Source: Alloprevotella tannerae
Lineage (GTDB): Bacteria; Bacteroidota; Bacteroidia; Bacteroidales; Bacteroidaceae
Assembly (NCBI GenBank): GCA_015259305.1
Contig: JABZGO010000049.1
Span: 1 to 6,911, forward strand
DNA: 6,911 nt
Direction: 5' to 3'
Shown here: piece by piece, positions 1-5,286 of the stretch
Numbering within the stretch: the stretch's first letter is position 1
How the letters are laid out: each line of letters starts with the position of its first letter
The notes under the pieces: model-generated
Seen by the model: the letters and a program-made list of their open reading frames with translations, nothing else
Databases searched by the model: none
What the model was told of the DNA's origin: nothing
Translations under genes and position numbers: made by a program

Positions 1-1
1 T

Positions 2-2467
2 TTCTTCGGCGACGGGATAAAGTCCTTCCTCATCGCGCTGATTGTCTTCGGCGTTCTGGGTTACTTCCTCTACACCAAAAACAAAGACGGCAACTTCCGT
101 CTGCGCAAACGCTTCCTCAATACCTCTCTCCTCTGCATGCTGATGCTGATGATTGGCTATTCTTCTTACGCCGTTATCGTCATCCGCTCCGTAGCTAATC
201 CGCCGATGGACCAAAATTCGCCGGAGGATATCTTTACCTTGGGCAGCTACCTCAGTCGCGACCAATACGGACAAACGCCCTTGTTCAAGGGAGAAGCCTT
301 TACGTCCTACGATCAAGCGGTCTACGCGCAAGCCATCACGATCGACGAAAGCGACGTTTGGCAGCCAAAAACCAAGGAACAACCCAATGCGCCCGACGAA
401 TACGAATCGGTCGTAGCATCTCAAAAATTGGTTTACCCATCAGGCCTCACGATGTTCTTCCCGCGCATTTGGGATTACCATCATGCCCAAGCTTATCAAG
501 ATTGGATGGGCGGCGATATCGCCATGCGCGACGTTACGTTCACCACACCAAGCGGGCAGGAATTTCCGGGGCAAATGCCGACGCAGTGGAGCAATTTCCG
601 TTTCTTCACGTCCTATCAGCTTAACTTCATGTATTGGCGTTATTTCTTGTGGAACTTTGCCGGCCGTCAGAACGGCGTACAGAGCTTCGGTCAGAAAGAA
701 TATGGCAACTACCTTACCGGACTTCCCGTCATCGACAACTTCCTTTATGGCGACCAAAGCAAACTGCCCGACGTCTTGAAAGAGGAGAAATCGCACAATG
801 TCTTCTACTGCCTCCCCTTGCTCCTGGGTCTCTTGGGCCTCTTCTGGCAATTGTTCCGCGGCGAAAAGGGTGTGCGCCAGTTCTGGGTGGTTTTCTTCCT
901 CTTCTTTATGACCGGCTTGGCTATTATCTTATACTTGAATCAGACGCCTCAGCAGCCGCGTGAGCGCGACTACGCTTATGCCGGTTCCTTCTACGCTTTC
1001 GCCATCTGGATCGGCCTTGGCGTTGCTGCCATCTACGATTGGCTCAAGCGCTTCTGGGTTAAGCAGCAAGAAAGTAAAGCTATGCCGGCAGCGATCTTTG
1101 CTTCCGTGCTCGGCATCATCGTACCGCTGCAGATGGTGAGCCAAACGTGGGACGACCACGACCGTTCCGGCCGCTATCTCTGCCGCGATTCGGGCTTGAA
1201 CTATCTGAACACAATGCCCGAGAAGTTGCTCGACGGCTCTCCGGCTCACCCTATTTTCTTCTGCAATGGCGACAACGAAACCTTCCCGCTTTGGTACAAC
1301 CAAGAAACGGAGGGCAACCGCACCGACGCTCGCGTCTGCAACTTAGAATATCTGCAAACGGCGTGGTACACGGACCAAATGCGTCGACCGGCTTACGATT
1401 CTCCCGCACTGCCGATCAATTGGCTGCCTTATCAATATGCGGACAACGGCAAGCATACTTACTTCCCGATTCATCCGGAGGGCAAAGCCGAACTCGATGC
1501 CTTTAAGCGGGCGCACCCCAACGGGCCGGATCCTTACGATCTCCGCTATATTATGGACAACTACGTGAAGACGAAGGGCTATTTCCCGACCGACTCCGTC
1601 ATTGTCCACGTCAACAAGCAGAATATCATTAATCAAGGTATGGCACTCCCGCAAGGCAAGGAAGCCATCCCTGATCACATCAACCTATCCTTGGCTTGGG
1701 CCATGCGCAATGGTCAGGGCGGTCTCTATCGCAGAGATGTGATGATCTATGAAATGCTTGCGCGCAACGACTGGAAGCGCCCGATGTACATGAGTGTAAC
1801 GATAGGCACGAACAACTTTGCAGGTCTCCAAGACTACTTTATTTTAGAGGGCCTTGCTTACCGCATCACGCCGTTCAAGCGCGAATTGGGCACGATCGAC
1901 ACCAACTTGATGTACAACAACCTAATGAAGCGCTTCCGCTACGGCAATCTCAACAAGCCCGGCATCTATCTTGACACCACCAATATGAAGATGGCGCAGA
2001 CCCACCGTAACATGTTTACGATGTTAGCTCAACGTCTTTTGATGGAAGGTCAAACCGCAAAGGCACGAGAAGTGCTCGCCATGTCCGAAAAGATGCTGCC
2101 TGCGAGCAACATCCCCTACGAAGAAAACGACTACCAGTTGGCACAAATCTGGCTGCAAGCGGGCAACGCGAAGAAAGCCGGAGAAATAGCTACGGCCGTC
2201 GCAAAATACAACGCGCAGTATTTAGACTGGCTCACCTCGCTCTCTTACAGCGACCTCACGAGCTATGCTTCGTCTTGCGCACGTGCGCTCCGCAACCTCT
2301 ACAGTGCAATTAGCGTACTCGATGCTGCGAAAGTGCCGCAAGCCCGGCTCTATACCGCTCGCTTAAAGCAGTTGACCGGCACACAAGCCGGCAATATCGG
2401 CGCACAAGCCTTGGAGCAAATGATGCAACAACCCCAAGCGCCTGAGGCCGACGGTTCAGAAGAATAA
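2..2467 (+). CDS. DUF2723 / glycosyltransferase family 117 membrane protein, 3' part
   Basis: The reading frame is open from base 2, so the gene starts left of the window; the ATG at 137 is an internal Met, not the start. The visible 821 codons (numbered from base 2) show hydrophobic segments near codons 8-24, 41-62, 267-285, 296-312, 330-348 and 363-379, followed by a long soluble C-terminal part. Family hallmarks are PRERDY (319-324) just before a membrane span and GDNETFPLWY (423-432), followed by a conserved-looking stretch ending in WYTDQM. These match the Bacteroidetes DUF2723 proteins, related to TMEM260-type protein O-mannosyltransferases. In that family the N-terminal membrane domain, mostly outside this window, carries the catalytic part. 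The last 150 codons are helical and TPR-like (about 669-700 and 711-744). Inferred role: inner-membrane transfer of a sugar from a lipid carrier to a periplasmic target. The exact substrate is unknown. A terminator follows the stop closely. Confidence 0.9.
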   Translation, partial: FFGDGIKSFLIALIVFGVLGYFLYTKNKDGNFRLRKRFLNTSLLCMLMLMIGYSSYAVIVIRSVANPPMDQNSPEDIFTLGSYLSRDQYGQTPLFKGEAFTSYDQAVYAQAITIDESDVWQPKTKEQPNAPDEYESVVASQKLVYPSGLTMFFPRIWDYHHAQAYQDWMGGDIAMRDVTFTTPSGQEFPGQMPTQWSNFRFFTSYQLNFMYWRYFLWNFAGRQNGVQSFGQKEYGNYLTGLPVIDNFLYGDQSKLPDVLKEEKSHNVFYCLPLLLGLLGLFWQLFRGEKGVRQFWVVFFLFFMTGLAIILYLNQTPQQPRERDYAYAGSFYAFAIWIGLGVAAIYDWLKRFWVKQQESKAMPAAIFASVLGIIVPLQMVSQTWDDHDRSGRYLCRDSGLNYLNTMPEKLLDGSPAHPIFFCNGDNETFPLWYNQETEGNRTDARVCNLEYLQTAWYTDQMRRPAYDSPALPINWLPYQYADNGKHTYFPIHPEGKAELDAFKRAHPNGPDPYDLRYIMDNYVKTKGYFPTDSVIVHVNKQNIINQGMALPQGKEAIPDHINLSLAWAMRNGQGGLYRRDVMIYEMLARNDWKRPMYMSVTIGTNNFAGLQDYFILEGLAYRITPFKRELGTIDTNLMYNNLMKRFRYGNLNKPGIYLDTTNMKMAQTHRNMFTMLAQRLLMEGQTAKAREVLAMSEKMLPASNIPYEENDYQLAQIWLQAGNAKKAGEIATAVAKYNAQYLDWLTSLSYSDLTSYASSCARALRNLYSAISVLDAAKVPQARLYTARLKQLTGTQAGNIGAQALEQMMQQPQAPEADGSEE

Positions 2468-2483
2468 TACAATGTCTGATAAA

Positions 2484-2547
2484 GTGAGGATGCAAGCAAA
2501 GGTTTCAAAACAACCCTCTTGTCTTGCGTCCTCGCTTTTCCTTTTTT
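2484..2547 (+). terminator. Intrinsic terminator after the GT117 gene
   Basis: A 13-bp stem pairs GTGAGGATGCAAG (2484-2496) with CTTGCGTCCTCGC (2523-2535), with two G-U pairs and no mismatch, around a 26-base loop. TTTT, CC and a run of six T follow directly (2536-2547). It lies 17 bases after the upstream stop codon. Three A's before the stem can pair with the first T's, so it might also work weakly in the opposite direction. Confidence 0.8.
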
Positions 2548-2587
2548 AGCGTCGGCATCCACCTGCCACGCACCAACCAACCATTAA

Positions 2588-2635
2588 CTCGGCAAAGCCC
2601 CTCGCGCCCGACGCCCCGCGCTCCCCGATGCCGAG
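2588..2635 (+). promoter_or_regulatory. C/G-rich leader with a 7-bp inverted repeat ahead of the deacetylase
   Basis: CTCGGCA (2588-2594) and TGCCGAG (2629-2635) are perfect inverted repeats around a 34-base, very C-rich loop, 31 bases before the deacetylase ATG. A run of six T (2650-2655) lies 14 bases beyond the arm, too far for a classic terminator. I could not find a good TAnnTTTG-type promoter between the upstream terminator and the ATG. The structure could act in the mRNA leader, or the composition may be chance. Confidence 0.25.
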
Positions 2636-2666
2636 AGCCGCGCCGCCATTTTTTCGATCATAGTCT

Positions 2667-3281
2667 ATGCTCATAGAGCAACCCTCCCTTTTCCTACGCT
2701 GGCTTTACCCATTGGCTTATTGGCGAATGGCCCACAACGACCACGCCGTCTATCTCACCTTCGACGACGGACCGATTCCGGAAGTCACCCCTTGGGTTCT
2801 CGACGTCTTAGATCATTATCAAGTGAAGGCCACCTTTTTCATGGTGGGCGACAACGTGCGAAAGCATCCCGAGACCTTTGAACAGGTAAAAGCAGCCGGC
2901 CACCGCTTGGGCAATCATACTTTTAACCACATCGGCGGCTTGCGCCATAGCGTCCACAAGTATATGCTCAACGTCGAAAAGGCCAACGCTTATATCCGCA
3001 CAGACCTCTTCCGCCCGCCCCACGGCTGGATGAAATGGGGCCAATACATAGGCGTGCTCCAGCACCACTATAAGGTGATTATGTGGGACTTGGTAACGCG
3101 CGACTACTCCACTCGTCTCAACGGCCGCGACGTCTTGCACAACGTCCAACGCTATACACGCAACGGCAGCATCATCACCTTTCACGACTCACTCAAGAGT
3201 CAGGACAAACTCCTCTATGCTTTGCCACGCTCCATCGAATGGTTGCAGCAACAAGGTTATGCCTTTAAGGTTTTCGACTAA
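2667..3281 (+). CDS. Polysaccharide deacetylase family protein (NodB homology, CE4-like)
   Basis: This 204-residue protein consists almost entirely of a NodB-homology fold. Motif 1 is TFDDGP (31-36; base Asp33, metal Asp34). Motif 2 is NHTFNH (83-88; metal His84 and His88). Motif 3 is FRPPHG (115-120). Motif 4 is around MWDLVTRDY (139-147). Motif 5 is FHDS (172-175; catalytic His173). All metal and catalytic positions are present, so a metal-dependent deacetylase acting on N- or O-acetylated glycan is likely; the substrate cannot be read from the sequence. Length and the MLIEQPS start fit the short Bacteroidetes subgroup, which begins just before the barrel. The first 20 residues are hydrophobic in part but lack a clear signal peptide or lipobox, so its location is uncertain. 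The ATG at 2667 is chosen because it gives the usual family N-terminus; no Shine-Dalgarno is evident. A terminator separates it from the upstream GT117 gene. Confidence 0.93.
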   Translation: MLIEQPSLFLRWLYPLAYWRMAHNDHAVYLTFDDGPIPEVTPWVLDVLDHYQVKATFFMVGDNVRKHPETFEQVKAAGHRLGNHTFNHIGGLRHSVHKYMLNVEKANAYIRTDLFRPPHGWMKWGQYIGVLQHHYKVIMWDLVTRDYSTRLNGRDVLHNVQRYTRNGSIITFHDSLKSQDKLLYALPRSIEWLQQQGYAFKVFD

Positions 3282-3300
3282 CGTTGTAGACACGAAAACC
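3269..3300 (+). terminator. Hairpin spanning the deacetylase stop codon
   Basis: GGTTTTCG (3269-3276) and CGAAAACC (3293-3300) form a perfect 8-bp stem with a 16-base loop. The stop codon (3279-3281) lies in the loop. No T tract follows on the + strand, so it is a weak candidate for a terminator or a 3' mRNA-stabilising hairpin. Confidence 0.35.
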
Positions 3301-3390
3301 ACCCTCACTCATTCGCTCGACACACAAAACCATGTATCGTCTTTGCGTTATCGCCCCCCAATGTAATACCATCCAAAGCCGACAACACTC

Positions 3391-3427
3391 CCACTCTCGC
3401 AACGCGAGCCGTTAGACTTGGACATTA
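3391..3427 (+). repeat. Degenerate copy of the palindromic intergenic repeat
   Basis: The stretch GCAACGCGAGCCGTTAGACT (3399-3418) and the bases around it align with 3751-3783, where the matching text is GCAACGCAAGCCCTTAGGCT. The centre of the palindrome has decayed here, but CTCGC/GCGAG (3396-3400 / 3404-3408) can still pair. A separate perfect 12-bp palindrome, TCCGCCGGCGGA, follows at 3434-3445. Confidence 0.5.
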
Positions 3428-3460
3428 ACGCTTTCCGCCGGCGGACATTGGCTTGTTTAT

Positions 3461-3563
3461 AAAGACCAACCCTAGGGGGTTGACAGTTTTCCTATGCTCT
3501 GAGACAGCGTTGACGCCGTGCGTCAAAGCCTGCCCTACCAAAAGACTAACCCCGATGGGGTTA
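3461..3563 (-). repeat. Composite palindromic repeat unit 1 (REP/BIME-like), minus orientation
   Basis: Read on the minus strand, the unit runs: palindrome TAACCCC-ATC-GGGGTTA (3563-3547); spacer starting GTCTTTTGGTAGGGCAGGC; a second palindrome TTGACGC-ACG-GCGTCAA (3526-3510); a short A-rich link; and a third palindrome CAACCC-CCTA-GGGTTG (3482-3467) ending in GTCTTT. The same order of elements, with clear base identity, is found in plus orientation at 3766-3866. That makes this an about 100-base composite repeat, not a set of chance palindromes. Confidence 0.7.
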
Positions 3564-3765
3564 TTTGTGGACGGAAGTGCGAAATAGTTGGGCGAGATTG
3601 AAAGGATTGCAGCGATTTATAGGGTGGGAGCAATAGAAATCAAGGTATTTGCGGATTGAAGAGACGCGGAAAGAACCCGGATTTAGGCGTGCAATTGTTA
3701 ACCATATATTTCCTTTTATAGCAAGCGCAGTACAAATCAAACCGCAAAAGCTCACCCCCGCAACG

Positions 3766-3866
3766 CAAGCCCTTAGGCTTGGTCTTTTGGCAGGGCAGGC
3801 GTTGGAGCAAAGCGACAACCCTGCCAAAATATGCCGCAAGAGGCAACCCCTAAGGGTTGGTCTTTC
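3766..3866 (+). repeat. Composite palindromic repeat unit 2, plus orientation
   Basis: The elements follow unit 1 in order: CAAGCC-CTTA-GGCTTG (3766-3781); GTCTTTTGGCAGGGCAGGC (3782-3800); a degenerate second palindrome region (GTTGGAGCAAAGCGACAAC); and CAACCC-CTAA-GGGTTG (3844-3859) followed by GTCTTT. An additional perfect 11-bp inverted repeat, TTTTGGCAGGG / CCCTGCCAAAA (3785-3795 / 3819-3829), is nested inside. Relative to unit 1 the whole block is inverted, with about 200 bases between them. Confidence 0.7.
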
Positions 3867-3904
3867 AACTACTCCGCGTATATGAATGGGTCTGTTTTGA
3901 GAGA

Positions 3905-3967
3905 GCGAACCTTAGGGCCTGACATTATTCCTGCAATCCGGGCAGCGTTGACGCGAGGCTTACAACA
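3905..3967 (+). repeat. Third, decayed composite repeat copy
   Basis: GAACCTTAGGGCCTGAC resembles the CAACCC...GGGTTGGTC palindrome. It is followed, after an altered spacer, by GGGCAGCGTTGACGC (3940-3954), which matches the second palindrome's left arm in unit 1. The right arm is largely lost. This looks like an older, eroded copy of the same family. Confidence 0.45.
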
Positions 3968-4118
3968 TTTATCCTTACTCCCCATTATATCTGTTGCACG
4001 GCTTATAGGATAGATATGAAAAATGTTTACAGTGAAAAAAGTGAGATAGGCGGGACATGCCGGCTAAGCACGAAAATTAAAGTCCAATAACACATTGAAA
4101 ATCAGCTCTACTAAGAGC

Positions 4119-4236
4119 GCAAAAACTTTCTTAGGTGAAAATGAAAATTGTCTTAGGAGAGAATTAAAACACACTTATAGGACAATTTTTCTTTTCTTAT
4201 AAGACAATTTTCATTTGCTCCTAAGCTAATTTTGAG
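4119..4236. repeat. Long inverted repeat, MITE-like or invertible-type structure
   Basis: The arms AAATGAAAATTGTCTTA (4139-4155) and its exact complement (4200-4216) are 17 bp and perfect. The similarity extends outward, imperfectly, to 37 bases per side (4119-4155 and 4200-4236), including a shared CTTAGG in both outer arms. The 44-base centre holds CTTATAGGACAATTTTTC (4174-4191), a near direct repeat of CTTATAAGACAATTTTC (4196-4212). No T run follows, so it is not a plain terminator. It encodes no protein. Confidence 0.65.
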
Positions 4237-4660
4237 GGGGTACTGATGAGAGAAAAAAGTTGACGAGAGAGGTGTAATTATTAAGTAAAATTGTAGGTTA
4301 AATCTGCAAAAACAAATGAGAATCCAATACAAATACTCGAATCTTTAAGGAAACAGACGGCGATTATTGTTTAGCCTCCTCGTCCGACTTTTTCTTATTC
4401 TTCATCAGAGAAGACATTGCTACTATCTTCAACTCTCAGAAGTATAACACACTTATGGTAGATTTAGTACTTCTTTTGATCTCGTCTTCCTTTTCTATCG
4501 CTCTCCCATTCATCAAGAAAAGATAGTGCATATTAAAAAAGCATTACGAAACTGTTGGTTTGTTGATGAAATGACCACTTCTATCGCGTAGAGCGTTATG
4601 GATTGATCATTGACGATTTAATTATACCTTGCTATTTCTTTTTAGAGATTTAGTACATGT

Positions 4661-4694
4661 TTTGGTCAATTTCAAAAAATATTTTGTACTTTTA
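4661..4694 (+). promoter_or_regulatory. Candidate Bacteroidetes-type promoter
   Basis: TTTG (4661-4664) and TACTTTTA (4687-4694) resemble the -33 TTTG and -7 TAnnTTTG elements of the phylum's primary sigma factor. The spacer of 22 is slightly long. The context TTTGTACTTTTACACC is much like promoters commonly seen in this phylum. The nearest downstream + strand gene starts at 5031, which would give a leader of roughly 330 bases; alternatively it served a gene now lost. Confidence 0.4.
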
Positions 4695-4965
4695 CACCAA
4701 GAATTAAGACTTAACATAGATAGAGGTCAGCAGAAATCTGCTCGTAATCTTAGTTGAACTCCGTCAAATCTAAATTTTGTTGACATAAGGAAATAGCATT
4801 TTGTTATAGAGATTTTATCTGGTTTTTTGACTGGTCCAAATAGTTTACCACCTTCTCTGCTAGTAAAGCAACTCTCAAGTCCATTTTTCGACTACCGACA
4901 TTCACGAAAAGAGAGCCAAATAAGCTCCAACAAGCAACGTGATTAGCTAAACACTCACGAGCCGG

Positions 4966-4987
4966 CTATGTTTACCCATTTACATAG
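4966..4987. promoter_or_regulatory. Inverted repeat upstream of the small ORF, possible operator
   Basis: CTATGT (4966-4971) and ACATAG (4982-4987) are perfect arms around a 10-base centre, and the inner TGTTTACCCATTTACA is itself a near palindrome. It lies 43 bases before the ATG at 5031. The embedded TATGTTTA (4967-4974) also resembles a TAnnTTTG -7 element, so promoter and operator could overlap here. The call rests on symmetry alone. Confidence 0.25.
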
Positions 4988-5030
4988 TTTCTCACACGAC
5001 AATATTACTCATTATAATACAATTAGAACA

Positions 5031-5198
5031 ATGAAGAAAAAACAGTTAAGAAAGTATTGTGCACCAAAGTGCACATCAGTATATTTGGCAACTTCGCGCC
5101 TGTTGGAAACCTCAATGCCCGGTCAACACAAACCTGGTAAGCACGCTACCGGGCCAACCGGTGCTGATGCATCAATGGAAGATTGGCAAGAAGGGTAA
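5031..5198 (+). CDS. Small 55-residue protein of unknown function, upstream of the fimbrillin-like gene
   Basis: The frame is open from an ATG at 4968, but I choose the ATG at 5031. It gives a MKKKQLRKY start like the short, basic MKKK...Y.AP...V proteins I know from the Bacteroidales, which often sit near fimbrial genes, and the extra 21 residues have no recognisable feature. The product has a lysine-rich N-terminus, a CAPKC pair (Cys10, Cys14), a VYLA segment (18-20 region) and a Gly/Pro/His-rich tail ending in EDWQEG. There is no signal peptide or membrane span. The DNA is packed with symmetric elements: TGTGCAC-CAAA-GTGCACA (5058-5075), GCCCGGT...ACCGGGC (5117-5123 / 5148-5154) and the palindrome TGATGCATCA (5165-5174). 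It ends 88 bases before the lipoprotein gene on the same strand, so co-transcription is possible. It could be a true small protein or a structured leader ORF; I do not know its function. Confidence 0.55.
   Translation: MKKKQLRKYCAPKCTSVYLATSRLLETSMPGQHKPGKHATGPTGADASMEDWQEG
5058..5075 (+). other. Perfect 7-bp stem-loop inside the small ORF
   Basis: TGTGCAC-CAAA-GTGCACA has a 4-base loop and no mismatch, starting 28 bases into the 55-codon ORF. In RNA it could slow or gate early translation; in DNA it is a symmetric 18-base site. Confidence 0.5.
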
Positions 5199-5232
5199 AA
5201 TCATTTCTCACTAAGATTAAGTATAATAGTCG

Positions 5233-5263
5233 TTTGAGAACAAAGCAGCTTAGCATATATACA
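5233..5263 (+). promoter_or_regulatory. Weak candidate promoter for the lipoprotein gene
   Basis: TTTG (5233-5236), a 19-base spacer and TATATACA (5256-5263) give the expected Bacteroidetes spacing, but the -7 element matches TAnnTTTG only in part. A start near 5270 would leave a very short leader before 5287. The alternative is read-through from the small ORF. Confidence 0.2.
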
Positions 5264-5286
5264 GAGAGAATAAACAGAGATAGATA

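Larger units (their letters stand above)
3968..5030. other. AT-rich stretch with no convincing gene
   Basis: About 1.06 kb with no open frame that I would call a gene on either strand, and clearly lower GC than the two genes to the left. It holds a 5-bp hairpin GCTCT-ACTA-AGAGC (4105-4118), the long inverted repeat at 4119-4236, a candidate promoter near 4661-4694, a short hairpin AGCAG-AAAT-CTGCT (4729-4742), and a minus-strand open stretch of 53 codons (4804-4965) that could be a gene remnant. I found no tRNA, rRNA or CRISPR-like structure in it. It separates the core-type envelope genes from the surface-lipoprotein locus. Confidence 0.6.

Noticed and set aside
440..850. Minus-strand open frame of 136 codons opposite the GT117 gene
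   Set aside because: It is a shadow frame fully inside a well-supported gene, and its translation shows no recognisable family.
137..2467. ATG at 137 as the start of the first gene
   Set aside because: The frame is open back to base 2 and encodes a further membrane span (codons 8-24), so the Met is internal and the gene is cut by the window edge.
3391..3967. CRISPR array
   Set aside because: The repeats are few, imperfect, palindromic and in both orientations with uneven spacing, which does not fit the regular direct repeats and spacers of a CRISPR array.
3561..4013. Several short open frames of 60-92 codons on both strands
   Set aside because: They overlap each other and run through the palindromic repeats; their translations mirror the repeat sequence and show no protein family.
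4364..4417. Minus-strand 17-residue frame MSSLMKNKKKSDEEAKQ
   Set aside because: It is too short, lies in AT-rich stop-dense DNA, and has no supporting promoter or known relative that I can name.
4454..4612. Plus-strand open stretch of about 50 codons ending in DEMTTSIA
   Set aside because: It has no plausible start at its beginning and no recognisable motif; a stretch of this length is expected by chance.
4780..4808. TTGACA, 17 bases, GTTATA resembling an E. coli-type sigma-70 promoter
   Set aside because: The phylum's main sigma factor uses TTTG and TAnnTTTG elements, so this match in AT-rich DNA is probably chance.
4968..5198. ATG at 4968 as the start of the small ORF (76 residues)
   Set aside because: The extra 21 residues have no signal-like or basic feature, the ATG falls inside the CTATGT/ACATAG inverted repeat, and the MKKKQ start at 5031 fits similar small proteins better.
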